From Gemmatimonadota bacterium (GTDB taxonomy: Bacteria; Gemmatimonadota; Gemmatimonadetes; Gemmatimonadales; GWC2-71-9), in contig PNAE01000004.1 of the NCBI GenBank assembly GCA_003169895.1, positions 233,186-297,185 of the forward strand: a DNA stretch of 64,000 nt. Reading direction: 5' to 3'. Shown here in pieces: positions 10,609-19,312 of this stretch (position 1 is its first letter; every line of letters starts with the position of its first letter). The translations under genes and the position numbers were made by a program. The notes below the pieces were generated by a model. It made no database searches. It was not told the origin of the DNA and saw only the letters and a program-made list of their open reading frames with translations.

Positions 10609-11759
10609 TCCGCGTCACTTCACGCCGGCTGACGGTGCTGGTTATCGCCGCCGCTATCACGCTCCCTGCCTGTGGTCGCAAGGCTGATTCCGAACCTGCG
10701 GCGAGCACATCGAACGACAGCAGCGTTACGGTGACGGCGGCGCAGCGCGGCCAGATCCAGACAGAAAAGGTCGTGCGGCGGAGTTTCAACCCGACCATCG
10801 TCACGACCGGTACCGTGAACTTCAACGGCGATCGTTCGACGTCCGTCATTCCCGCGATCTCCGGGCCCGTGTCGCGCATTCTCGTGGAACCGGGCGACTC
10901 GGTCAGGCCGGGGCAGCCGTTGGCGATGGTTGCGTCACCCGACTTTGCCGCCGACGTCGCAGCGTACCGCAAGGCGGAGACGGCCTGGCACAACGCGCAA
11001 CGCATCGCAACGCTCGACGAAAAGCTGTTTGCCAGCGACGCGCTGGCGCGTGCCCAGTTGGACCAGGCACAGAGCGACCTGGCCGCGGCCGAGGCGGATC
11101 GCGAGGCGGCGCTGCTCCAATTGGGCGCGCTCGGTATCGACTCCACATCGATCGACGCGATTCGGCAGGGCCGGCAGGTGCCCGGCGGACAGGCCGCGGT
11201 TCGTGCGCCGATCGCCGGGGTCGTTGTGGAGAAACTGATCAATCCGGGCCAACTGCTACAGGCCGGTAGCGCACCGGCGTTCACCATCGCCGACCTGTCG
11301 ACCGTGTGGGTGATGGGCAACGTATTTGAAAGCATGATCGGGTCGGTGTTCAAGGGTGATCCCGTCACGATCACCACGGACGTCTCAAGTGATTCATTCC
11401 CCGGCCGAGTGGACAACGTCGGCGCGGTGGTCGATCCCGCCAGCAAGGCGACACAGGTCCGCATCGTCGTGCCGAATCCCAAACGGGTGCTGAAGCAGAA
11501 CATGCTGGTCACCGTGACAATCCGCAGCTCGCGGCCGCGCACCGGCATTCTGATTTCGGTCTCGGCGGTATTGCGCGACGACGAAAACCTTCCCTACGTC
11601 TACCTCGCGAGCGGCAGCGATTCCACCCGGTTCCTTCGCCGCCGGATCACGCTCGGCGACCGGGTGGGCGATGAATACCCGGTGAATGCCGGCCTTGTCG
11701 TGGGCGACGTGGTGGTGACGCAGGGTGCGTTGTACCTCGAAGAGGCAGGTTCGCAATGA
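10605..11759 (+). CDS. RND efflux periplasmic adaptor (CusB/CzcB-like lipoprotein)
   Basis: Membrane-fusion protein linking the inner-membrane RND pump to the outer-membrane channel. The 384 residues begin with a lipoprotein signal (TLPACGRK). A biotinyl-lipoyl half-domain (GPVSRILVEPGDSVRPGQPL), a helical hairpin rich in Ala/Asp/Gln (about 110-185), the second lipoyl half (VRAPIAGVVVEKLINPGQ) and a beta barrel with SFPGRVDNVGAVVDPAS follow. This order and the last motif fit the heavy-metal CzcB/CusB family. No methionine- or histidine-rich N-terminal metal site is visible. ATGA overlaps at both ends couple all three subunits. Confidence 0.93.
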   Translation: MIRVTSRRLTVLVIAAAITLPACGRKADSEPAASTSNDSSVTVTAAQRGQIQTEKVVRRSFNPTIVTTGTVNFNGDRSTSVIPAISGPVSRILVEPGDSVRPGQPLAMVASPDFAADVAAYRKAETAWHNAQRIATLDEKLFASDALARAQLDQAQSDLAAAEADREAALLQLGALGIDSTSIDAIRQGRQVPGGQAAVRAPIAGVVVEKLINPGQLLQAGSAPAFTIADLSTVWVMGNVFESMIGSVFKGDPVTITTDVSSDSFPGRVDNVGAVVDPASKATQVRIVVPNPKRVLKQNMLVTVTIRSSRPRTGILISVSAVLRDDENLPYVYLASGSDSTRFLRRRITLGDRVGDEYPVNAGLVVGDVVVTQGALYLEEAGSQ

Positions 11760-14700
11760 GCGAGACAGCACCACCGCCCGGGAGTGCTGGCACGGAGCCC
11801 GCGGCCGAGGTGACCAGCACGCGGCATTCAGTCATCCACCAGTTGGTGAGCGTGGCGCTGCACCAGCCATTGCTGGTCCTGACGGCAAGCGTTGTCGCGG
11901 CCGCAGTCGGTGTATGGTCGTTCTCGCGACTTCCGGTCGACGCCTATCCCGACATTTCACCGCCCCGGGTCGGCATCATCACCCAGTGGCCGGGCCGGGC
12001 GGCGGAGGAAGTCGAGCGGCTGATTACCGTGCCGATTGAAACCGAGATGAACGGTTTGCCGAACGTGGAAGTCCTCCGGTCGGTGTCGTTCTTCGGCCTG
12101 TCGTCGGTGGACGTGATCTTCAAGGATGGCACTGACAACTATTTCGCGCGGGAACAGGCGTTCGAGCGATTGAGCGGCGTGAGTCTTCCGGACGGTGTGA
12201 GCGCGGAGATCGAACCCCTGTTCTCGCCATCAGGCCTGGTGTACCGCTATGTGCTCGACTCCCCGGACCGCAACGCGATGGAACTCAAGACCATCAACGA
12301 CTGGATTCTGTCCAAGGCCTACAAATCGGTGCCGGGGGTGGCGGACATGTCGGGCTTCGGCGGCCCGACCATGCAGTACCAGGTTCTGGTCGATCCGGTC
12401 AAGCTCGCCGGGACCGGGTTGTCGGTGTCGGACGTGGTCACCGCGCTCGGCAACAACAATGCCAACGCCGGCGGCGGGTTCTACTCCGAGGGCGGCCAGT
12501 TCTACTACGTGCGCGGCCTGGGCCGGTTGACCCGGCCAGAAGACATCGAGAGCGTGGTCCTGGCAGTGCGCAATGGCACGCCGGTATTGGTGCGTGATGT
12601 CGGCCGGGTGGAAATCGGCAACGCGCCGCGCACAGGTGTGTTCGGCTTCAACGATCGCCTCGACGCGGTCGAGGGCGTCATCCTGATGCGCACCGGCGAG
12701 CAGGCGCAGACCGTGCTCAAGGGGGTTGAGCGGAAGACCGCGGAATTGAATCAGTCGGTGCTGCCGAGGGACGTGAAGATCCACCCGTTTTACGACCGGA
12801 GTGATCTGATCCACCTCACCACGCGCACGGTGGAGGACAACCTGGCCCGCGGCATCGTGCTGGTGATCGCGGTGCTGATCTTCTTCCTGTTTGACGTCCG
12901 GTCCGGCCTGATCGTCGCCGTGACCATCCCGTTGTCGCTGCTGTTCGCCTTCATCTGCCTCGACCTGCGCCACATCCCGGCCAACCTGCTGTCGATTGGC
13001 GCCATCGACTTCGGCATTCTGGTGGATGGTGCGGTGGTGATGGTGGAGAACATCCACCGCAGCCTGGCGCGACGACATGGTACCGCGTACTCGATCAACG
13101 CGGTAATCGTCGAGGCGGCCTCCGAGGTCGACCGCCCGATCGTATACGCGGTCGCGATCATCGTGGCGGGTTTCCTGCCGATCTACGTCCTTTCCGGACC
13201 GTCGGGCCGGCTGTTCCGGCCGATGGCCGACACCATGATCTACGCATTGCTCGGTTCCCTGGTGCTGGCGCTGACCACACTTCCGGTGCTGTGCGCCCTG
13301 GTCCTCCGGACCGGCGTCACCGAGCGGCGCAACGTGGCCTTCGAGTGGATCCGGGCGCAGTACACGCGAGTGCTCGATCGTTGTCTGGCGCGTCCTCGGC
13401 TGACTGTGCTGGCGAGTGTCGCGGTATTTGGTTCGTCGCTGCTGCTTACCACGCGCATCGGCTCGGAATTCATGCCCCACCTCGACGAAGGAGCGCTCTG
13501 GGTCCGGGCGACGATGCCGTCGACCATCTCACTCGAGGAATCGGCGAAGCTGGCTCCGGAGATCCGGGCGATCCTGCGTCAGTTCCCCGAGGTGACCGAC
13601 GTGGGGTCCGAGCATGGGCGGCCGGATGACGGCAGCGACCCGACTGGCTTCTTCAACATGGAGTTCTACGTCGGGCTCACGCCATATCGCGAATGGAAAG
13701 GGCCATACCACGACAAGTCCGGGCTGATCGCGGCGGTAAACCAGAAGCTGCAGCGGTTCCCGGGGGTGGCGTTCATGTACACGCAGCCCGCCGAGGACGC
13801 GGTGGACGAGGCAGAGACCGGACTCAAGAGTTCGCTGGCGGTGAAGATCTTCGGCACAGACCTGCAGGTGCTGGAGGACAAGGCCAGGGCGATCCAGAAC
13901 GTGCTCAATCACGTGCGCGGGATTTCGCGGCTCACCCTGGTGCACGAACTCGGGCAGCCCAGCCTCACGGTGCAGATCGATCGCGCCCGGATCGCGCGCT
14001 ATGGCATCAACACGAGCGACGTCAACAGCCTGATCGAATCGGCGGTGGGTGGTGTCGCCGCGACGCAGGTGGTGCAGGGGGAGAAGCTGTTCGATCTGGT
14101 GGTGCGGTTGCAACCGCAATTCCGCGAGACGCCGGAGCAGATCGGCGCCATCCTGGTCGCGACGCCGGACGGCCAGCAAGTGCCCTTGCGCGAACTGGCC
14201 GCGATTCAGGTGTCGAGCGGCGCGTCGTACATCTATCGGGAGGACAATTCGCGCTACATCGGCGTGCAGTACGCCGTCGAGGGGCGCGACCTGGCCGGCG
14301 CAGTCGAGGATGCGCAGCGGCAGGTCGCTGCCGCCGTCAGGGTACCGGCCGGATATCGCATCGTGTGGGGCGGCGAGTACCAGGAGTACACCGCTTCGCG
14401 CGGACAGCTGGCGATCGTATTGCCGCTCACAATCGCGCTGATCTTCGTGCTGCTGTTCGCGCTGTATCGCAACTTCACCTTCCCGATCATCACGGTAGTG
14501 GGCGTGGTATTGTCGGCGCCGGTTGGTGGATTGCTGGCGCTGGAGCTCACCGGCACGCCGTTCTCGGTATCATCAGGGATCGGGTTTCTCGCGTTGTTCG
14601 GCGTGTCGGTGCAGACGGCGGTAGTGTTCATCTCGTATGTCAACGAACTGCGCCTGCAAGGCATGACGATCGATGCCGCCGTGCGCGACTCGGCACTGGC

Positions 14701-14908
14701 TCGTCTCCGCCCCATCATGATGACAGCGCTCGTAGCCGCCCTCGGCCTGTTGCCGGCTGCGTTGTCGACCGGCGTGGGCTCAGATTCGCAGCGACCGTTC
14801 GCGCTGGTGATCGTGGGAGGATTGTTCTCGCGGCTGCTGATTTCGGTGTTCCTGATGCCGGTGCTGTACGTCGGGACGGCAAGGGCGGGGGACCGGCTGG
14901 AGGTCTGA
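11756..14908 (+). CDS. heavy-metal efflux RND transporter (CusA/CzcA family)
   Basis: Inner-membrane proton/metal antiporter of 1050 residues, full length for the HME-RND family, with twelve membrane spans and two large periplasmic loops. The TM4 proton-relay segment DFGILVDGAVVMVE is intact near residues 417-430, followed by the HME signature NIHRSL. The central loop segment GSEFMPHLDEGALWVR lies between CusA and CzcA types. It has neither the clear CusA methionine triad nor a diagnostic CzcA pattern, so I would not call the metal; Cu(I)/Ag(I) or Zn/Co/Cd are all possible. It ends the coupled three-gene operon. A long inverted repeat follows the stop. Confidence 0.93.
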   Translation: MSETAPPPGSAGTEPAAEVTSTRHSVIHQLVSVALHQPLLVLTASVVAAAVGVWSFSRLPVDAYPDISPPRVGIITQWPGRAAEEVERLITVPIETEMNGLPNVEVLRSVSFFGLSSVDVIFKDGTDNYFAREQAFERLSGVSLPDGVSAEIEPLFSPSGLVYRYVLDSPDRNAMELKTINDWILSKAYKSVPGVADMSGFGGPTMQYQVLVDPVKLAGTGLSVSDVVTALGNNNANAGGGFYSEGGQFYYVRGLGRLTRPEDIESVVLAVRNGTPVLVRDVGRVEIGNAPRTGVFGFNDRLDAVEGVILMRTGEQAQTVLKGVERKTAELNQSVLPRDVKIHPFYDRSDLIHLTTRTVEDNLARGIVLVIAVLIFFLFDVRSGLIVAVTIPLSLLFAFICLDLRHIPANLLSIGAIDFGILVDGAVVMVENIHRSLARRHGTAYSINAVIVEAASEVDRPIVYAVAIIVAGFLPIYVLSGPSGRLFRPMADTMIYALLGSLVLALTTLPVLCALVLRTGVTERRNVAFEWIRAQYTRVLDRCLARPRLTVLASVAVFGSSLLLTTRIGSEFMPHLDEGALWVRATMPSTISLEESAKLAPEIRAILRQFPEVTDVGSEHGRPDDGSDPTGFFNMEFYVGLTPYREWKGPYHDKSGLIAAVNQKLQRFPGVAFMYTQPAEDAVDEAETGLKSSLAVKIFGTDLQVLEDKARAIQNVLNHVRGISRLTLVHELGQPSLTVQIDRARIARYGINTSDVNSLIESAVGGVAATQVVQGEKLFDLVVRLQPQFRETPEQIGAILVATPDGQQVPLRELAAIQVSSGASYIYREDNSRYIGVQYAVEGRDLAGAVEDAQRQVAAAVRVPAGYRIVWGGEYQEYTASRGQLAIVLPLTIALIFVLLFALYRNFTFPIITVVGVVLSAPVGGLLALELTGTPFSVSSGIGFLALFGVSVQTAVVFISYVNELRLQGMTIDAAVRDSALARLRPIMMTALVAALGLLPAALSTGVGSDSQRPFALVIVGGLFSRLLISVFLMPVLYVGTARAGDRLEV

Positions 14909-14918
14909 ACCGAACGAA

Positions 14919-15000
14919 GGAGAGACGAGAGACGAGAGAAGTGGAGCCGACTGAACGCGCATGACACTGCGCATCGGGTCGTCTCGTCTCTCGTCTCTCC
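14919..15000. repeat. 19-bp perfect inverted repeat after the RND operon
   Basis: The purine-rich arm GGAGAGACGAGAGACGAGA (14919-14937) is exactly complemented by 14982-15000, separated by 44 bases. Each arm itself contains a direct repeat of GAGACGA. It begins 10 bases after the RND stop. It may fold into a long hairpin ending the operon, or be an interspersed palindromic element; the internal direct repeat favours the latter. Confidence 0.85.
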
Positions 15001-15047
15001 ATGTGCGGTGACATAACACCAGGGGTTATCACCGCTGCACCGCGGTA

Positions 15048-15076
15048 TTGACGGGGGTGAGCCAGCCGATAAGATT
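15048..15076 (+). promoter_or_regulatory. sigma-70-type promoter of a leaderless gene
   Basis: TTGACG (15048-15053) and TAAGAT (15071-15076) are exactly 17 bases apart, the best -35/-10 pair in the window. The ATG of the next gene is 8 bases after the -10, so initiation would fall at or just before the start codon. No Shine-Dalgarno sequence is present. Confidence 0.65.
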
Positions 15077-15084
15077 GGCGTGAC

Positions 15085-15420
15085 ATGATCGCCAGAGCGT
15101 CGCACCCGATTCGCGCTGTCGTAGCGCTCGCGCTGTTCGCCACGAGCGGGGGCGGCGTGCAATTGGTCGATGCGCTGCTGTTCCACAGCCGGCCCGAGCG
15201 CCCCGACGCGGTGCGCGTGAATGCCGGCGACCATTGCCATGCGGAGCGCTGCGAGCTGGGCGCGCCGATCGTCTCGCCGCCACCACCTGCGCTCGCGATG
15301 GGCGCCGGCCGGCTCGAACCACCGTCCCACCGAACCATCGCATTGGTCCCCGCCGATGCCCCTCGTAACGCCGTTGTTGCCGGACCCCTCGGGTCCCGCG
15401 CCCCGCCAGTTCGTTCCTGA
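15085..15420 (+). CDS. small exported Cys/His protein in the metal island
   Basis: The product has 111 residues with an N-terminal hydrophobic segment (about 10-35) followed by NAGDHCHAERCELGAP, where two His/Cys pairs could form a metal site. A Pro/Ala-rich tail ends RAPPVRS. Its architecture mirrors the CPAC protein at 8791, and both tails end with a similar RAPP motif. The two may be paralogues bracketing the RND pump. A strong promoter lies immediately upstream and the gene appears monocistronic. The function (periplasmic metal binding or sensing) is inferred from motif and location only. Confidence 0.6.
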   Translation: MIARASHPIRAVVALALFATSGGGVQLVDALLFHSRPERPDAVRVNAGDHCHAERCELGAPIVSPPPPALAMGAGRLEPPSHRTIALVPADAPRNAVVAGPLGSRAPPVRS

Positions 15421-15559
15421 CTCCCGACAACACATAGACGCGGTCACGCGCTGATCAAGCGCGTGGCATCGAGCCTTCCGGCGCAACCATGCGCGTGGAT
15501 CCGCTCCTCTCCAGCGCACCGCTGCGTCGGAGGCTCACCCCTGCCTGACGGAGTTCGGA

Positions 15560-17944
15560 ATGTTTTCAAGGTTCGTTTTCACAGTGGCACTCGCCACTGC
15601 ACTACCGGTCGCGACATTGGCGTCTCCGCCGCGCCACGTGCCGGCTCGCTTCAACGCCGACCTTGTCGGCCACGTCGTCGACAGCATGTATGGCAAGCCG
15701 GTGGCCGGTGCCGACGTGATCGTGCGGCGCGCCGCGACTGTCATCGCCCGCGTCACCACCGACCAGTTCGGCTCGTGGCGCGTGCACAATCTCGCGCCAG
15801 GCAGCTACTCCGTCACGATCCGCCTGATCGGGTTCCGGCCGGAAACCCGCACGGTGATGGTCGGCGCCAGCGCTGCTGATGTCACCGTGGACACGAAGCT
15901 ATCGCCACAAGTGGTCCAGCTGGCAGAGATTGGTGTCACGGCATCCCCGATCGCGGTCGATACTCGTACCGGCGATCAGACCTTCAAACAGAGCGACTTT
16001 CAGGGTGCGCCGACCGTGACGACATCGCAGGTGATCCAGCAATCGATCGCCGGCGCGGTACGCGCGCCCACCGGCGAGGTGCACATCCGCGGACAGCACG
16101 CAGAGTACACCTATTACGTGGACGGCCTGCCGGTGCCGCCCGGGATTTCCGGCAGCCTCAACGAATTGTTCGATCCCTCGGTGGTCAACCAGATCGACTT
16201 CCAGACCGGCGGCTGGGACGCCGAATACGGCAGGCGCAACGCCGCGATCGTCAACGTGCAAACCAAGGTCCCCACCGGGCCGTTCCACGCGCAATTCACC
16301 GGCTATGCCGGTGATTACGCCAGCAACGGACAGACGATGACGTTGAGTGGCAATCAGGGAAAGTTCGGCTTCTTTGTCGCCGGCACGCGCCAGGGGACCG
16401 ACCTACGCCGCGAACCGATCGTAGCGGACACTGACGCCACCGGGCACATCACCGCCCTCCACAACTACGGCAACGACGGCCAGGATCTCTTCGGCTTTGC
16501 CAAGTTGCAGTACGTGGCCACCGATCACGACCTGGTCAACCTCGACATGAACCTCTCGCGCTCGCGGTTCGCCACGCCGTTCGACTCGGCCGCTGGCGTG
16601 ATCAACGACCGGCAGACCGATGTCAACGACTTCGTGAACGTGTCCTATCAGCATCGCACAGTCGGTGGCGCTCACCCCGGCTCCGAGGCGTTCGCGGGCG
16701 TCTATTTCCGCTATGGCAGCCTGAATTACGTCCCGGGCGCCATCGACACCCCGACGTTCATGTTCGCGCCAGACACCACGGCGTACAACATCAGCGAAGC
16801 CCGGTCGTTCAACATCATCGGATTCAAGACAGACTATCTGTTCAAGTCGTCGGAGCGGTTCAGCCTGAAGGGCGGCGTCGACTTGTCGAGCACCACCGGC
16901 AGCGAGGCCTTCACCACCTCGGACGTGAACGGCCACTCCGGGCCGTTTTCGAACTCGCCGCTCAAGGGCAACGACGAGGCGGTGTACCTGCAGTCGGTGA
17001 TTCAGCCGGATGAGAAGATCGAGTTCCGACTCGGGGCACGGTACGACCGCCACGTCTATCCGCTTTCGGCCGCGAACGACACGGCGATCAGCCAGCTGAG
17101 TCCGCGATTCCGGGTCAATTTCTTTCCCGATGGGTCGAATACCATCATGCTGTATTATGGACGCCTGTTCGTTCCCACCAACACCGAAGATTTGCGCGCG
17201 ATCACATCGGCTGCCACCGGTGGCGCGGCCGGAGAACCCACGGTGCCCGAGCGGGCCGACTTCTTCGAAGCGAGCTTCATTCACCGTTTCCCAAGCGGCG
17301 TCGTGAGCAAGTTATCGGCCTATCGTAAGAACAGTTCGCCCGGGATCGACGATACGCAGTTGCCCGGGTCAGCAATCACCACCGACGTCAACATCGGCCA
17401 AGTCCATGTCACCGGCCTGGAGGCGGTGATTGAAGTGCGGCCCGGCGGTCCATTGTCCGGCTTTCTCAACCTGGCGCTCATACACGCCTACGGGACCGGA
17501 GCGATTACCGGCGGCTTTCTCAACGAGACGCCACCGGCGCAGCCCTTCGACCTCGATCACGATCAGCGGCTGTCGAGCGTGCTGGGGCTCACATATTCGT
17601 CAGGAAGGTTGCTCGCGACCGCGACCGGCATCTACGGTAGCGGGCTCACCAACGGCGTCACGCCGAACGCGCCCGGCCTGCCGGGCTACGACCCGACGAT
17701 CGATCCGACGCCGGCGCTGGGAACCGGCTTGTTCGACTTCAACAAGGCGTTCAAGGTCGACCCCAATTTCGTGCTTAACGCGTCGGTGGGGGTGAACCTG
17801 CAGGCGGGGAATGTTTCCTTGAGACCGCAGTTCTTCCTCGACAACGTGTTCGATAGGAAGTACGTCCTCAAGGGCGCCTTCTTCAGCGGCGCTTCGTATG
17901 GGCGGCCGCGGACGTTCAGCGTGCGGCTATCGGTGGGCATTTGA
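15560..17944 (+). CDS. TonB-dependent receptor with carboxypeptidase regulatory-like domain
   Basis: Outer-membrane gated beta-barrel of 794 residues. A signal peptide ends near residue 22. A carboxypeptidase-regulatory-like beta-sandwich follows (about 35-115; GHVVDSMYGKPVAGADVIV). The plug domain (about 140-240; VHIRGQHAEYTYYVDGLPVP and the GGWDAEYGRRNAAIVNV segment) and the barrel ending with aromatic-rich strands (SVRLSVGI) complete the protein. CGGAG precedes the ATG. Placement between a metal-efflux operon and a CsoR/ZIP pair suggests a metal or metal-chelate substrate, but nothing in the barrel proves it. The regulatory gene follows 28 bases downstream. Confidence 0.9.
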   Translation: MFSRFVFTVALATALPVATLASPPRHVPARFNADLVGHVVDSMYGKPVAGADVIVRRAATVIARVTTDQFGSWRVHNLAPGSYSVTIRLIGFRPETRTVMVGASAADVTVDTKLSPQVVQLAEIGVTASPIAVDTRTGDQTFKQSDFQGAPTVTTSQVIQQSIAGAVRAPTGEVHIRGQHAEYTYYVDGLPVPPGISGSLNELFDPSVVNQIDFQTGGWDAEYGRRNAAIVNVQTKVPTGPFHAQFTGYAGDYASNGQTMTLSGNQGKFGFFVAGTRQGTDLRREPIVADTDATGHITALHNYGNDGQDLFGFAKLQYVATDHDLVNLDMNLSRSRFATPFDSAAGVINDRQTDVNDFVNVSYQHRTVGGAHPGSEAFAGVYFRYGSLNYVPGAIDTPTFMFAPDTTAYNISEARSFNIIGFKTDYLFKSSERFSLKGGVDLSSTTGSEAFTTSDVNGHSGPFSNSPLKGNDEAVYLQSVIQPDEKIEFRLGARYDRHVYPLSAANDTAISQLSPRFRVNFFPDGSNTIMLYYGRLFVPTNTEDLRAITSAATGGAAGEPTVPERADFFEASFIHRFPSGVVSKLSAYRKNSSPGIDDTQLPGSAITTDVNIGQVHVTGLEAVIEVRPGGPLSGFLNLALIHAYGTGAITGGFLNETPPAQPFDLDHDQRLSSVLGLTYSSGRLLATATGIYGSGLTNGVTPNAPGLPGYDPTIDPTPALGTGLFDFNKAFKVDPNFVLNASVGVNLQAGNVSLRPQFFLDNVFDRKYVLKGAFFSGASYGRPRTFSVRLSVGI

Positions 17945-17972
17945 CGACGGCACTCGAACCCGGAGGCTGGCG

Positions 17973-18293
17973 ATGAGCTACTCCAGGGAACGCCACGATA
18001 CAGTGCCGGATGGGGCGGCCGGTTCTCGGTCGAAGGCCGCCCTCATCCGCCGCCTGCGTCGGGTGGAAGGACAGGTGCAGGGCCTGCAGAAGATGATTGC
18101 CACCGAGCGCGACCGCGTCGACGTATTGACGCTGGTCGCGCAGGTGCGCGGGGCGTTACACAGTATCGCGGCCATGGTTCTCGAGGCGCACCTGGTCGAG
18201 AGCGCCGACGCGGCGGTATTGACGGATGATCCGGCTGACCGCGACGGCCTGGTGGCCAAGACGGTGAAGATCTTCCGGACCTGGGCGACGTGA
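17973..18293 (+). CDS. CsoR/RcnR-family (DUF156) regulator lacking all cysteines
   Basis: Small all-helical DNA-binding repressor family. The 106-residue protein has the family core LIRRLRRVEGQVQGLQKM and DVLTLVAQVRGALHSIAAM. GGAGG at 17962-17966 fixes the ATG. In copper-sensing CsoR the ligands are Cys36, His61 and Cys65. Here the first position is Arg (in ERDRVDVL), the histidine is kept (EAHL) and the last is Ser (HLVES). The protein has no cysteine at all, so it cannot be a canonical Cu(I), formaldehyde or sulfane sensor. It may use His/Asp ligands or another signal. The likely targets are the adjacent TonB receptor or ZIP gene. Confidence 0.85.
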   Translation: MSYSRERHDTVPDGAAGSRSKAALIRRLRRVEGQVQGLQKMIATERDRVDVLTLVAQVRGALHSIAAMVLEAHLVESADAAVLTDDPADRDGLVAKTVKIFRTWAT

Positions 18294-18305
18294 TGCCGCC
18301 GGGTA

Positions 18306-19070
18306 TCAGCGGTGCTCGTCGCCGAGAATCTGCGGCGCCAGCACGATCAGCACCCCGAGCAGCATGCAGGCGAGCTGCACCAGCGCCGACGCCTTCCGCG
18401 GCGCCCGGTGCAGTTCCGGGATCAGGTCGGCGGCGGCAACATAGAGGAACGCACCGGCGGCGAACGGCAGGAGGCCGTCCGCGAAGACGCTGGCGCGCGC
18501 ACCGAGGAGGAGGACCGCGAGCGCGCCGGCGAACGCCGCCAGTGCCGACGCGAAGTTGACCAACGCGGCATTGCGGAGCGAAACGCCGCCTTGGACAAAC
18601 ACGCCGAAATTACCGAATTCATGCGGAATCTCGTGGAGAAACACCGCCAGCGCCGTCGATACGCCAAGAGGAACTGACGCGATGAAGCTGGCGGCGACCA
18701 CCATGCCGTCGATGGTGTTGTGCGCGGTGATGCCCACGAAGTTGAGAAGCACGAAGGGTCGAAGTGATGGGGTCGCGAGGTGATCGTGGGTCGTGAGGAA
18801 TCGCTCGAATACGAAGAAGCCGATGAAGCCGGTCAGCACGAGGAGCGGCACGCGCGGCCCATTGCCCATGCGCGCGAAGGATTCTGGCATTAGCTCCAGG
18901 AGCGCGTTGCCAAGCAAGGCGCCGACCGCCAACGCGAGGAGGCCAGGGATCGCGCGATCGATCGAACGCGCACGCCCGATCGCGAGCAGGGCGGTCAGCG
19001 GAATGACGCTGATGAGGGCCACGGCGCCGAGCGCCGGGAGCCACGGCGAATGGTCGGGCGGAAGAGTCAT
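18306..19070 (-). CDS. ZIP-family metal transporter
   Basis: Zinc/iron permease of 254 residues with about eight membrane spans. The two conserved ZIP metal-binding helices are complete: HNTIDGMVV in TM4 and HEIPHEFGNFGV in TM5. The cytoplasmic loop between TM3 and TM4 is short (THDHLATPS), with only two histidines rather than a His-rich stretch. ZIP proteins move divalent cations, mostly Zn(II), into the cytoplasm. It is convergent with the CsoR-family gene, the two stops being 12 bases apart. An upstream -10-like CACAAT five bases before the start is too weak to list separately. Confidence 0.92.
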   Translation of the reverse strand: MTLPPDHSPWLPALGAVALISVIPLTALLAIGRARSIDRAIPGLLALAVGALLGNALLELMPESFARMGNGPRVPLLVLTGFIGFFVFERFLTTHDHLATPSLRPFVLLNFVGITAHNTIDGMVVAASFIASVPLGVSTALAVFLHEIPHEFGNFGVFVQGGVSLRNAALVNFASALAAFAGALAVLLLGARASVFADGLLPFAAGAFLYVAAADLIPELHRAPRKASALVQLACMLLGVLIVLAPQILGDEHR

Positions 19071-19312
19071 GCTGGATTGTGTCCGTGAGGGCGGGTGGCC
19101 CGCAAGGAAGCCGCCGTCTCGACCCTAGCGCGGTGAGGAGGCGACGGCAACGAGCGGCGTCGGCCCCGCAAATGGCCGGCCGGCGTCCGTCACAGTAACT
19201 TCAAGGTTCCCCAGGATCACCGGCCCGTTCCAGATCCGGCACGTGCACTGCTTGGATGGGACGTCCCGGCGGCCGTTGGGCACTTGGCTGCCACCCTCGC
19301 CCAGAAGCTGAG

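Noticed and set aside
12230..13480. Long open frame on the minus strand inside the RND transporter gene
   Set aside because: His/Arg/Gln-rich antisense frame of a high-GC gene; no domain and no ribosome site.
19071..19312. Possible extra gene before the DUF5117 protease
   Set aside because: Short frames only, with no ribosome site or domain; probably the promoter region.
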